Part shown: piece by piece, positions 44,201 through 56,844 of the stretch
Layout of the letters: every line of letters begins with the position of its first letter
Numbering within the stretch: position 1 is the first letter of the stretch
NCBI GenBank assembly: GCA_001599815.1
Contig: BCIA01000001.1
Span: forward strand, 2,484,934-2,548,933
Length of the DNA stretch: 64,000 nucleotides
Direction of reading: 5' to 3'
DNA from: Furcasterigmium furcatum
Taxonomy: Eukaryota > Ascomycota > Sordariomycetes > Glomerellales > Plectosphaerellaceae
The notes under the pieces: model-generated
The model's database searches: none
The model's input: the letters and a program-made list of their open reading frames with translations, nothing else
Told to the model about the DNA's origin: nothing
Program-made: the position numbers and the translations under genes

Positions 44201-45355
44201 AACCACCTGGCTGGGCACGACGAATGCGTGGCATTCTGCACTAGCTCTGGCAGGGGTTCCGTTGTGTCGATGTCACCTGCGAAAGGTCAAATCAGGGGGC
44301 TCTGCTGCACCGGTCCTTGGCAACTGTACCTCTCACACTCCTGATCGAAAGCCTCCGCCCACACACTTAGATCCACATGCAGCCAGGAGTCACGGGCGGC
44401 GACGAGTGGGAGGGGGCGAGCTGACGAGGCGACCTCGGTCGAGAACAGCGGGTTGTTGATCAAAGCCTGGCCCCAGTGCTAATGTAAGTACTTTTGCCGG
44501 AGTATGTATGTGCAAACGAGTTGGCCTCCGCTTCCGAAACCGAAACGCCACCCGCAACCCCCCATGGCTGGCACCACAACAAGGAGTCAACGACGGATGG
44601 GAGGAGGGTGCCGCATGGACGTTGCCGTACCCATGACTCGGTCAGTGCAGGCTGAACAGGCCAACACAGTCCGGCGGTCAAATGCTGTATCACCCCGGCC
44701 GGCTAGTTGTCCGTCCGATGTTCACCTCACAGTGACCCGACGCGGTGCCGTGCTCGTTGGCGCCCTTAGTTCTTCATCATGTTTAATGGCGCCCGGACTC
44801 CGCCTCAGACAAGAAGGAGGATGGACAGGTCCCCGGTCCGCCCATCGAGGTCCAAACAGTGCCATTGCATCCTGTTGCAGATGCTTCCAGCACCGAGCGG
44901 TCTCGTTTCGCGACAGCCACCGACCCGTGGAGGATTCAGACAGCCTGACGATCGGATCACCATGGGTTTTGGGACCGGGCACCTGCTGGACCCCGATCAT
45001 TGGCCCCCTTTTTCTGAAGTCTGTTCAGAAAGGATTGCAAAACATCAGCAGCATTGCTTGCCATAGCACTCAGGTCGGTCCCCAGATCCCGAGTGATCTG
45101 CGACGAGACTCATGTCATTGTACATACATTGGTTGTCGGAGGGCTTCCGTCCAGCCGTCATGCACTGGATTCACCGCCTGTTGTCCCCCCGCAATCGGCA
45201 TGTACCAGCTCATCACTCGCTGCCTGACTGCATGAGGACCGACTGGATGGTGGTCCGGAGCTCTCTGGTCCCTTTCATCATAGCGCCCGTTCACACGCCA
45301 GCTGTTGCGTGTCCATGACCGGCCTCATCCGACCTTTCGAGCGTCCGAGGCATAC
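38250..45355. other. 7.1-kb gene desert upstream of the low-complexity protein gene
   Basis: Neither strand gives a frame with recognisable domains or a convincing exon chain. The longest frames (minus 40464-41150, plus 42753-43403) have skewed composition and no family resemblance. No transposon proteins, terminal repeats or rRNA/tRNA genes recognised. It may hold a long regulatory region, long 5' UTR or non-coding transcripts. Confidence 0.55.
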
Positions 45356-47216
45356 CTACCTCGGCGGCAGATCGTTGCCTGGCGCCATTATTTTGGCGGC
45401 TATGTCGTCGAAACCCTCCTGCTGGACCTTGCACGTCGCTAGGTCGACAGCAAATCGCAGCACTCTCAACGGATCCCAGTCGCCGGCTCGCCTGGTCAGG
45501 CCGTACAGGGCGCCAGCAACAAATGTATCTCCTGCGCCGACGGTACTACCATGACGACGATGCCTGTTAGTGAATGGCCTGGCAAGAGCAGCACCGGAAG
45601 CAGCCCGCCTCTCGAGACATGAGGACGGACACTACTTGGTCTGGTACTTACTCGACGACGTGAACACGGCCCTCTCGAATCAGGCATCGGAAGCAGGCTT
45701 CTTCATGGTCGACCAGGCATGCAGCCCCGTCAGCACCCCATGTGCAGAAGGCCAAGGACCTGGACCATACCCACCACAAGTCAGTGTCGGGCAAACAGGT
45801 GCATAGGCGCCTTCGCTCGCCTGTGCAAGGAGGGATCCAGTCGACTCACGCTCTCGGCGGCTTCTCCCCCCGTAGGCACGCCTCTGGAGAGGAGTATCCG
45901 CTGTGCTGCAAAGTCGACACATCATCTGTCAGCAACACCGCTTGGGAGCACCGCCGAGGCAGAAAAGGGGGGTGAGGGGCACGCTGGGAAGGGGTCGGTC
46001 GTGTCGGTTGTGGTGGGTGGCGGTGGGGGTTCGACCTCGTCTGGCTTCGTCTCCTCTCGCCTCTCTCGTGAATCCTCCGAGCTGCATGCACTCGCATGAC
46101 CTGCGGCAAGATGCGTGTGCCTTTGCATTGCTGCATTCCCCTCTTGGACCATCGGTCATTCGATTTACGAAAGGGGCCTGCGATGCGCCGCCACCGTGTC
46201 GCCCGCCGTCTTTGCTTTCGACTCACCTCAGCCCAGCTGCGCGAATAGAACACCACGTCCGCCTCGGCAGCCAGCTCCCGCAGCCCCTCGCGCCCAGGCT
46301 TCTCGACCTCGACGCTGATACGGAGGCCACCAGCCCCCCTATCTCCCTCAGCGCGACTTTCATCGTGGTCCGCGAACGTCCGGCGCAGCACGCGGATGCA
46401 TTCGAGAGTCGTGTCAGGGATGCGGCCTTCGAAGTGCCACCACCACTCTTGTTGTTGTCGTCGTCCACCAGCAGCTGCAACCCCATGCGTAGCGTCGCGT
46501 CGGAGCGAGTCGACGATATCCGTGAACTCGTCCACCGTCATCTCGGGAAGGTTATTGTAGTTTACCAGCGTCCGGCTCCCGGTCGCGGCGCTTCGCAAGA
46601 CGTAGCTGCTCGCGGGCGCGTCGTGGCCCTCGCGGTACAGGCAGCGTGAGAAGTCGACCTCGCCAGGCTCGCCTCGGCCGTGGCCGAACGACGACAGGAT
46701 CTGGGCGGTGGCGGCAGATCCCCGCGCTGGCAGAGGCGAGACGAGGTGCGTCTGGATGCGCGTGCCGCTTCCTTCCGCCTGCAGGCCCGAGCTCCCCGGC
46801 GTGGCGACGACGTCCTTGCTGATCCTGCTGCCAGCCGGTGCATGGAGAAGCTGCAGTAGCACCTCGAGGCTGTTGGGACAGTTGCCGCCCCGGCGGACGG
46901 AGAGGCTCGTGGCGCGGAGCTTAGAGTCTTCCTCCGGGTAGTGAGGGACGCTGCAGAGTGGCTGGTAAGCACGGCGCAGAAGGGTGAGTGTGACTGAGCA
47001 CAAGCGAGGATGGGATGCTGGCGTTCCCAGAGAGATGCAGGGTTGATCGCCTGATGACAGTCGCATGCGACCCCGAGTGCGTTCCGGGGAAGGAACCGCG
47101 TCTCCTTTCTGCCAGAGGATTGTGATACGCACAAGTGGTGTGCCGACCTACCTCAGGATGGTGTCCAGGTAGCATGCGCCCACGAGGACGAGGTGTTGCT
47201 GTGACGCTGTCGACAT
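45356..47216 (-). CDS. PfkB-family carbohydrate kinase (ketohexokinase-like)
   Basis: Exons 47152-47216, 46227-46950, 45850-45905, 45652-45759 and 45356-45545, giving 380 residues. Introns of 201, 321, 90 and 106 nt are long for this window; all are GT-AG and phase-consistent. PfkB features: N-terminal LVLVGACYLDTIL, a first signature region RRGGNCPNSLEVL, the FCTWGADGAACLV strand, and the second signature DTVGAGDTFVAGALYG with the catalytic Asp. The C-terminus is KIMAPGNDLPPR. PfkB kinases phosphorylate sugars or nucleosides with ATP; the sequence resembles ketohexokinase-like fungal members, but the substrate is not fixed by what I can see. Exon 3 (HSGYSSPEACLRGEK) was placed from splice sites and motif continuity. 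Confidence 0.85.
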
Positions 47217-47831
47217 CGTCCTTGCGGAAGCGAGTGCTTCTCTGCTGCGAAGATACCGGCCTGCCTTGCCGTGGGGCCAACTCTTGATGAGCCAGCGCCA
47301 AGTGCCGCACCCGTTGTTGTCAAGTAGCGGTATGGCTTCCCAGCCCGTGGTGGTGTTGTCGATGCAAGACGAAGCATTCGAAAAGTAACGGTGAACACGG
47401 ATGACGTAAAGGCAGGCCCGAGTCTACCCGAGACTCGTCGCCCTGGGCTTCTCATTGCCGGGCATGATTTGTTCCTTGCACATACCAGACTGGCTGCACC
47501 TGTGGTCAGGTCATGGTGACCCAGATACTGCTCAGCTAACCAGACTCCGTGATCGAAGGTACACCAAAGTGACAGGTGTGTATTAGGGAGTGTATTTTCT
47601 GAGGACTGGACCTGCCTCTGCCGAAGCTGGGGTCTGGAAAAAACAATTCAACTTTAACTCCAAGCCAATGCAATCTATGTACGCGGCCTGAGCGACAGAC
47701 AGAGCTCGCTCAGATTAGGAAAGTAGGCTTGGCGCTGCCATGGGCTGTAGTTTTTGCTGAAGAGTCCCAGTCATCGTCCACCTATTCTTCTCTTCGGCGT
47801 CTCGCATCTACCAACCAGAGTCTTTGCGGTG
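47217..47831. other. Intergenic region
   Basis: 615 bp between the sugar-kinase start and the peroxidase 3' end, both minus; nothing specific seen. Confidence 0.5.
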
Positions 47832-50800
47832 TTACGCCTCCTCCTCCTGCTGCTTCACATACACACTCAACCTGTTCCCGGCGCCGCAGAACTCGTCCTC
47901 CGCGCCTGAGCAGAGCATGCCGCACTCGCCCTCGTCGACTTCCTCGGAGCCCGCATGGACCTCGTCGCCGCAGTAGCACTCCGCGCCGTACTCGGTGCCG
48001 AAGTACTCGTGATCGGCGCAGAACTCCGCGCAAACCTCGTTCGTCATGTCGGCCGCCGCCGTGGCGCGGGCAGAGAGGGCCCTGGCGCCCGCGGGCTCGG
48101 TGCGGCAGCCATAGAAGACGAAGTTCCCGGCGACGGCGGGCTGGCGCGGCTCAGGGGCGGGCTCCTCGGGGCCGGCGGCTGGGTTCTCGTAGAGGGTGAG
48201 GCGGTTGGGGCCGCCGCAGAACTGGGACGCGTCGCCGGAGCAGGGCATGGCGCACTCGGAGAGCGGGGCGGGCGAGGAGGAGGCGTGGAGGGCGTTGCCG
48301 CAGTAGCACTCGGCGGAGTATTCGGTGCCGAAGTAGCGGAAGCCTTCGCAGAACTCGGCGCAGGCGGAGAGGGTGAGGGCCGTGCCGGAGGAGTAGGTCT
48401 TGCCGGAGAGAGCGCGGGCGCCGGAGCCTTCGGTCTGGCAGCCGACGAGGGTGAAGGGGGCGATGGTCGGGCGGTGCGAGGGGCCGGTGGGCGTGGATGA
48501 GGTAGTAGTCGTTGTCGTCGAGGTCGTGGATGCGCTTAAGGTCGCGGAGGCGCTCGATGTCACGGACTCGCTGGTGCTGGCTTGAAGGGGGTTAGTGATA
48601 CTTATTCTCGTCTCGTCGTCGTCGGTGGTCGAGTGTCTTGCGACTATCCTCGCCGCGGGCCAGTGCCGACGCGAATCAGAAGGGAAATGGCCGCGTACCT
48701 GGTGTTGAGGTTGAGGTCGTCAGGGTTGCCGGAGCGGCCCGGTAGAGCTCGAGACGGCTTCCGGCGCCACAGTACTGGAAGGGGTTGCCCGCACAGACCA
48801 TATTGCACTGCTCCTCAGGAGCCGGGTTGCTGGACGAGTGCAGCGAGTTGCCGCAGTAGCCTGTCATGGTCAGTATCTTGTCACGGCTTGATCGGGGGCT
48901 GACCTACATTCGCGGCCGTACTCGGTGCCGAAGTACGTGAATGCCGAGCAGTAGTCCGCGCACATCTCGAGGGTCATGCCATCGTCCGCCGTGGATGCTC
49001 CCGTCAGAGCACGAACGCCGGTGCCTTCGGTCTGGCATCCGACGAGCGAGTACCTGCCAACGGTAGGAACGCGGGCAAGAGTACCCGTCGGCGCAGGAGC
49101 GGAGGAAGTCGACGTCGACGTCGTAGACCGAGTGGCGGTCGTCGAGTACAGCTCGAGTCTGTTGCCGGCGCCGCAGTATTGCGTGTCATCGCCGCCGCAG
49201 ACCATGTTGCACTCGCCCAGGGGCGCGGAGGAGCTGGACCCGTGGAGTGAGTTTCCGCAGTAGCACTCGGTGCCATACTCAGTTCCCCAGTAGTCGAACC
49301 CTGTGCAGTTGGACATGCAGCTTTCGAGAGTCATGGAGGAGTATGCGAAGGCAGCGCCGTCGAGAGCGCGGGCGCCGACACCCTCGGTCCAGCAGGATAC
49401 GAGCCTGTAACCGCCCATTACCTCTCTGTGGTGGAGCGAAGGGGCTGGCCCGGTGCTTGTCGTGGTCGAAGAGACCGTGCTTGTCGAGAGAGTAGGCGGC
49501 CGGGACGACGTGGGTGGCTGCGTCGAAGTCGACGGAGATTGCGAGGTCGTGGAGCTGGAACCGCCAGGAACGCTGCAAGTCCCAGGGGTCGTGAAGGCGC
49601 GGCAAGTTCCGCCGAGAATCCTCGTCTTCTTGAAGGACTCGGTTACCGCTGAAGAGCCGGTACCGCTGATGATGTCGAAATCCGCCTCAGCGCTGTGGCC
49701 GCCGGGGATGGTGGTGCTCACGGAGAAGAAGGTGTACGCGCCGTTGCAGTTACCCTTGGTCATGTCGAGGGTCACACTCGTCAGCGCGGGCACGACGCTG
49801 TTCGACTGGTTCACCTTGTACGAGATAAAGGCCCTCACAGGGAGGTCAGCGCGATCATTGCGCACAGCCGCTGTAAGGGTAAACACGCCGGACGTCTGAA
49901 GGAGGCAGCTTTGATATCGCTGCAGGAAGACGGCATCCTGGACGGGATAACCAACGCCGTTATTGTCATGAAGCTCGGTGGTGCTGTCGGTGCGGCGGAT
50001 GGTAACGGTAAACGAGGAGATGCCGACGTTGACGGGGATCGTCACTGAAAAGGGGAACCAGACAAACTCGTCGTTGATGCCCCTGCCGAGGCCTAGAGCG
50101 GAGACTGTGAACGAGCATGGGCCAGAGCCGCAGGTTGTGCCGCCGCTGCGATTCTTATAGTTGATGGTCAGCCCGGCGAGTGTGGTCCTGGGAACCTCCG
50201 TCGTCCGGATACGGATAGAACCACTGAACTCCAGGACGCTGGACTGAGCGCCCAGGGTGAGCTGGATATCAACCGGCTTGACGTTGTACGGCTGGATCGG
50301 GTCGCTGAGAGTGACGCCTGCAGGGACGGTGTCGATCATCTTTTGCAGAACGGCCCTGCACGTACTCTGAAAGGCAGCCGCCTCCGCCATGGCTATCATG
50401 GTAGCATTGGCATCGGAGCTGAAGACTTTCCAATCCGAGTGCCTGTTGAGTCCGACAGCGGGGCCAACCACGAGAGGGTTCGTCGTCGCCCAGTTGAGAT
50501 ATTCAGTGACAACCTTGTTATCGAAGACGGCAACGGTAGAGTCCAGGGGGATCTGGTCGCCGGGCTGCGTGCCGGGAGGAACAATCTCCGGGAACTCTGC
50601 CGAGTGCACGCTGCCGAGGGTGTGTCCACAAGCCGTGACCTGGATCATCTCCGCATTCGTGAAGCCCATTCTCGTGAACTGGTTCCTGAAGATTCCGATT
50701 GCGTTCTGGGGTTGGGGGACACCGATGCTGCCAGGCCCCGTGGCATCGATTCGGCCGGCGCGAATAGGCACAGCAGGCCCGCCGCATGTCCTGACGGAAG

Positions 50801-51197
50801 TGTAGACGCCGAGGGCGATGAGGTCAGAGAGCGAGCTTTTCCTGGACACGTACGGGGCCATGAATCTGAATGTCGTCGCGAAGGCAGGGCCGGCATTGTC
50901 GCCATTGTTCAGCTCATACTGCAGCGAGCCATCCAACCCTCCAACAAGATTCAAACGACTGTGAGTCGCCATGTCGTGGAAGGCGGTTCTCAACCATTCG
51001 GCGGCAGCACGGCGTCCCGGACCGGAGGCTTGGTTCGAGCACGGGGAGACACTGTCGGCGAACTTGCGGGATCCGACACTGTCCGTCTGGAACATGATCT
51101 CCTCCAGCTCGTCGATGCTGGATGGCCATGTCGGGTCGGCTCTGGTCTGGGCTGTGAGAGCCAGCAGGCCCAGCAGCCATGTCGTTCCGAACCTCAT
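47832..51197 (-). CDS. Secreted heme peroxidase with four WSC domains
   Basis: Exons 48908-51197, 48699-48860 and 47832-48580; introns of 47 and 118 nt are GT-AG; 1066 residues. Signal peptide MRFGTTWLLGLLALTAQTRA. Peroxidase domain (about 25-270): distal pocket RTAFHDMATH with Arg70 and His74, proximal heme ligand His192 in ACGHTLGSVHS. A beta-rich linker region (about 290-560) follows, then Ser/Thr-rich spacers and four WSC domains, each with the Cys pattern and a FGTEY/WGTEY...CYCGN core, the last ending RLSVYVKQQEEEA. No GPI or membrane anchor. WSC domains bind wall glycans, so this is probably a wall- or substrate-bound oxidative enzyme. Both introns fall in or next to WSC 2-3, suggesting domain duplication. 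Confidence 0.92.
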
Positions 51198-53517
51198 CGT
51201 AGGTGGTCTATGCGGGTTGAATCACCAAAATTATTATAAACGAGTGGCACGGCAATCAAGGCGACAAGGCGATGATCGCGAGGCTCAACAACACGAAAGA
51301 CCGGCACTAAGGGTGAGAAGGGAAGAAGAAGGGAGACGACGACAACTACGCGGATGTGCCAGCAGAGCTCCGGGCTAACAGGGAAACCTGCGAGCACAGG
51401 CAGAGGTAAGAAGGCTGAAAGACGCCGAGAGGGCTGAACATGCATCGAGCATTACATGGCGCTGCAGGCGCAAGGGCCAAGACGTCGGGAGATCAGCCAT
51501 GGGCATCCAGGAAGAGGTCGGCGCGCTCGGAGAACACCTAGAAAGGATGCGCTGCGGCCCCGGCGGAGTGGACCGACCGCCCAACGCCTACGTGGCGAGG
51601 TGAGGCATCTTGAGTGAAGGCTCGGGTCAATCATCAGAGTGACATTGATATGCAGTTCGGTTCGTATTTTGGGATGTGCCACCTGGCACTAGTGAAGCGG
51701 AAAGGGCAAAGGCGTTGAAGAGGGGGCGCTCATTGGAAGCGGGCATCAGCCGCTGGAGGGGTGATTATCAGGGCCAGCCCCTGGATCAGGGGTCAAGGGG
51801 GCAGCAGCTTTGCGTCCATGCCGATTGAGGATTGCCATGCGACGGCCAGACCGTTGAAGCCGTTCGATCCTGTCCCGAGCCCGCATCGGTGAGGCTCGTG
51901 TCTTGGACGATGACCCGTCCGTGAAAGCGCCGTCTCGCTGGGCATGCTCTGGGCATTTCGGGGGACGTGTCATGGCCAGTCGTGGTTGCAGTGCGCGGCC
52001 AGACTATTGATGCCGTGACTGACACTGCTTCTGCTTCTGCTTCTGCTTCTGGGGGCGAGGATCTGACGCCAGGGCGGTTTCCGGAGGGGGACCTGTCGCA
52101 TTGAGATCGATGTCCTGAAGAAAGGCAAAAGAGAAGGCTTGCAGAGTGGCGCGAGGCAGCCCGGGCCCTCGGGTCTTTTTCGCGAGACACACTGGCGACA
52201 CCTTGCTGAATCCCATCTTGTGATCCGCTATCTGTGTTTCCCGAACTTTCGGGATCTTCACATGGCTAACATCAGCAGCGCAGCCCGCCCTGTGAAGAGG
52301 GCCATGGGAAGATGTTGAAGGAACCGGGTGCTGGCAGCCATTGCCGATCTCCTGCGGGCAGCCGGCTGCCACACCTCGTGTGGTTGAGGGTGGGGAGAGC
52401 TGGGTTTGCTGTACGTATTATTTCCCCATTCGGACCATGGGCACATATGCAGCCGATAGGAAGACATTTGATATCCTTGGCTGCTGATTGACCGACTGAT
52501 ACATGTACTTGTATGTGCCAGCAAGAGAAGAAGGGGAGAGGTCAGGATGGGCTAGATTCTTCAGCTGCCGAGCCGTTTGTTGGCGCCAATTAGGCCCGGG
52601 GAAAAGAAAACGGTCGGGCTGTGCCCCGAACAGGGGTCCGAGTGGTGTGTCCAGGAAGAAAGACAAGCAAGGATGGCAAAAGAAAAGGGGCGAGCGGTCA
52701 GTGGCTTTGGCAGTGGAAATGACCGAAGAAGCAGGTGGGCGGCAGGACCCCGAATGAATGTGGGATTCGACCAGGCGAGTGAATGAATAATCGATCAGAG
52801 GAGGTCTCCTGAGAGCCGTTGAACCTTGGATATGGATGCTGCCGTATCACCCTGGGTCTGGGCCGAGCGAGGGGACTTCCAGGCTCTGTTGCCTGCAGCA
52901 AAGGAATATGAACACGAGGAGATGCAGGAGGAGAAATCGGCTTTGGGCCTAGGCAGGAAGCCAGGCTCGGGTAATCCCGTGCCCGTTGTGGCTCCGTAGC
53001 GGGGCTCGACTGCGATGGTGGCTGACAGATTACTAAGGACTACAGTTGAGGAGGGGACAGATGTTGCAACTTGAACTCTTCACAGACAGACCACACGATG
53101 CCTGTGGGAGGATCACCGTGGGGGCCATCATAGCTATCTAGCCTTGGCCATCCTCTCTGGAGATGGTACTAAATAGTAGTATTAGGGTCTTGAGAGAAAC
53201 AGTGCAAACCCATCGTTTAAGGGATGACAGATGCTACAACCAGCGGCCCTGGCAGAGGTTCATGGCCGCAAACCTCACATCTTCCGCTACTCTCGACTCG
53301 TTGATGCACACGGAGGCGAGGCTGCGCGTATTCTGGCCACGGGCAGACTCGCTCCATGAAATTCCGACGGAAAAGACTGCGACGCCCAACGCAGCGACGA
53401 CACAACCTGATCTATTTCGGGGGGTAAGGCTGCCCATTTCATGCCCAACTCAAACATGAATCCTCACGCTGGTGATGGTCGAGATTCCAGAGTCCTCTTT
53501 GACTCCGGTGCCTGCAT
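51198..53517. other. Intergenic region, 2.3 kb
   Basis: Divergent: promoter of the peroxidase gene (minus) and of the NB-ARC gene (plus). Only unsupported short frames; contains a hexamer repeat. Confidence 0.5.
52027..52051 (+). repeat. GCTTCT hexamer tandem repeat
   Basis: Four tandem copies of a CTTCTG/GCTTCT unit in the divergent intergenic region. Confidence 0.85.
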
Positions 53518-56500
53518 ATGGAGCCACTCGAGATACTGGGCGCATCGGCCGCCGCCATCCAGATTGCCGAGAAAGGCCTCAAGATTGTGATATTCCTTTG
53601 CAACATTGTCGCGGGCTTGAGAGATGCACCCGATGTTCTCAGAGACCGCGTGGCCAGGATCTCTCAGCTCGAAGCACTCTTCCGCGTCATCACCGACCAC
53701 CCTTCCTTTCAGACTGAGTTCGTTACAGCCGAACTGAAACGATGTGTTAGCTCTGTCGAGGGCCTTCGAGATACGCTGGATCGTCTAAACACGACCCCAG
53801 ATGCCGGGAAGTTGAGGCGCTGGTCAAAAAGGGTCTGTGCTGTCTTGAAAGACGATGGCATCGAGAAGTACTTCCTCGAGATGACCAGAGAGACCGGCTA
53901 TCTTGCCCTGGCGCTCCGGCACGCGGACGCGTGAGCCTCTTCCTCGTATGCCGGGACGCGCTGGACCACCGGCTGACTTTGATCCAGGCAGCTGTTGAGC
54001 GATCTTGGAATTGAGATTCGCTCCATCCACGGCCATGTCACCCATACATCAGTGACGGTGGACAGGATTTCGGAACAGCTCGAGGGGACTGGCGAGAACG
54101 TTCGCCAGATTCTAGGCAAGCTCGGCGCGATTACGCAAAGCCTGGAACCAGGCCTGGGATCAGGTCCGCCTCAGCGACCACCTCGACTCATCAATGTGCC
54201 GTATCATCGTGTCAAGAAATTCATCGGCCGGGAGACTCTTCTGTCATCCATTAAGGACCACTTCGACAAGGAGACACGCTCTGGCCCCGAGCTGGTCATT
54301 CTCAGGGGACTCCTTGGGCAAGGGAAAACGTCCATCGCCATCGAGTATTGCCGCCGTTCCCTGGGCCAAGCTTACCAGACCATTTTGTGGCTCGACGCGA
54401 GCTCCAAGGAATCCCTTGAGTATGATTTGGCAGTTTGTGCTTCACAAATCCCGCTTGAAACCCAGACGATCCCTCCAACGCTCGAAGGTAAGGCGGCGGC
54501 GGTTTTTCGCACGCTCTCCGACGCAGCATTTCCTTGGCTCGTGGTCTTTGACAACCGTGATGATCCCAACCTGATGCCCAGATTCAAGGACTATCTGCCC
54601 ACGGCCCCCAACACTTCCATCATTGTCACCTCCCGGAGACGGGACCTCAATGACCTTGTGTCATGCGAATTGCTCGTCGATGTCGAGGCGTTCGACGAGG
54701 AGGAGGCAGTGGCACTACTCATGAAGGGTTCCACGGATCCCCGGGGCCACGCAAAGGACGTCGAGAACAAGGATGCCGCCAGCCGTCTGGTCAAAGACTT
54801 GTGGTGCCACCCGCTCACCATCGCCCAGGCTCAACGCTACATGTCTCGGCTGCGGCTGGACGTGCAGGCGTTTTCCAGCCGATATGAGAGTAGGCTGCCT
54901 ATAATTAGCGAAAAGCTGTTGGTCTCGGATTACTTCACAGCCATGGAAGGCTCTGAGATGCCAGCAGCTCTCACGGCCACCACGATCTGGGACTTGTCGC
55001 TGAGCCAACTCGTCAACGACCCGTGCGAGGGACCCAAAGCACACAAGGACGACCTTCTGAACCTGATCGCAAGTCAGCCGTCACAGGCCTTTTCCGAATC
55101 AGACTTTCTGATGTTCTGCGGAATAATGGAGCCATGGGGCACGAGAGAGGAGATGGCGGCAAAGCCAGTGTCCTTTCTCGCCGCGTGCCTCAGGTGTTGG
55201 GATTCTCGGGCCTTCGGGGAGGTTCTTGCCGAGCTGAGCGATCTGGGGCTGTTGCAATACTATGCCCTCGGGCAGGATGGTCTCTACCACGGGAGAGTGC
55301 ACAAGATCGTCCAGGACATCGCTCGTCTCCGTCTCCCTGAAGGAGCCAGGGCGGAGTATGAAGCCCTCTCCATCGACATTGCCCTCCATTTGAACCTGAA
55401 CCAGCCGCTTCTCGCTGATGAACCGTCTTCGCCTCAAAGCTCAACTGGACCGGTCCCGGATCATGACAGCGAGGATGAAAAGGGGGACGAGGATGATGTC
55501 ACGCTCCTGATCACGTCTTGGGACCTCCCAGCCTGGCCAGAGGTTGTGGCGCGACTAATCACCAACATCTATTTTCCAATGACGGATAACACAGTAAACA
55601 AGGCTGTTACGCCCAAGCAAGTCGAAGTGTTGGATGCGTTGCGATTTGAGGCCTTGCTTTTCGACCGGACATCCACGGAAACCCTCAGCAGACTCGAAGA
55701 TAAGATCACGGCTGCGGCTGCGTCAGCACTGCAGTGCCCGGATGAATGTGCTATAGCTGACGTTCTCGAAACAGTCGGCAACGTTCTCTACGTGCAAGAA
55801 GATGTATCCCCGGAGGTCTCCAAACTCGAGGAATGGTTCTTACCGGTGCTCAAATCCTCCGGCCTCTTGTCACAGCATTTTATCACGCTCGTCGAGCTGC
55901 TGGGACGCGTTTCGGTCAAGCAGCCCGTCGTTACGAAGAAATTCGAAGGGGCCCAGATGTTGAAATCTGTACTAGCATTGCGGATCTCCCAGCACCATGC
56001 TGGAAGCAACATGATCACGACATACTGGGCTTGTGCGAGGGCCTTTGCGCAGTGTTATCAATGGAGGGATGCGGAAGTCCTGACCCGACACCTGGTTGGC
56101 CTCTTGAACCCCGGACCAGGCATGGCGAATAAAGAGGCTCTCGATGCAAAGCGGAAACTCGGCATCTGTCTCTATTCCCAGGAAGGTAAAGGGGAGGAAT
56201 CGGTACGGGTGTTGGAGGAGACATCTGCAGGGTTCGATAGGCTGTCGGCTCTTGAACCCTCTTGCGGCGTGCTCAAACTCAGGACGGATATACACCTGGC
56301 TTTCGCTTTGGCGTGGACTGGAAGAGTGAAAGAGGCGCTTGGTCTGTCAGAGAGCACGATGAGAGGGCTGGCTCAGCAGGAAGACATTCCCGACTGGGAC
56401 GCCAGACAGATCGAGTGGCAGTGTCAAGAGATGCGGTCCTTTTGTTTCAACAAGCTGGGCAGACTCGGCCCAGCGATCAAGGCGAAACGGAAGGAAATCA

Positions 56501-56730
56501 CCCTGAGAGAACTATGTCAGAAAGATGGTTGGGAGATCCCCTACGAGATGGCGAGGCTGGCATCGATGCTGGTTGACGATGGTTCGCTAGAGGAAGCTGA
56601 GAAAGTCGCGAGGAAAGCGGTTGCTAGGCTGGCCGCCTTTCATATTGATGCAAGTCACGACGCTGTTATCTATAGCCACGAGGTTCTTAGGAAGACTCGA
56701 GCCTGGCGAGAGATGGATGAGTCGGAATGA
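53518..56730 (+). CDS. STAND/NB-ARC protein with fungal N-terminal domain and helical repeats
   Basis: Exons 53518-53930 and 53988-56730; intron GTGAGC...CTGAC...CCAG (57 nt); 1051 residues. The N-terminus (about 1-160: EPLEILGASAAAIQIAEKGL, helical) matches the fungal STAND N-terminal helical domain often seen in SesA/NACHT_N-type proteins. NB-ARC (about 215-480): FIGRETLLSSI, a P-loop variant GLLGQGKTS, Walker B WLVVFDNRDD, sensor IIVTSRRRDL. After an acidic linker (DHDSEDEKGDEDD) the C-terminal 400 residues are amphipathic helices that look like degenerate TPRs. Such proteins oligomerise on ligand binding and signal in fungal non-self recognition. Downstream neighbour is convergent, 114 bp away. 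Confidence 0.9.
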
Positions 56731-56844
56731 CATTGTTTAGAGTGTGAGTCGTCCCTCGGGGGCAGCAAGGATACTTATTAGTGCTTCTTCTTCAAGTCTT
56801 CAAAGCGAATAAGGGACAGGATGTGATATTAGACCGATGCCAAG

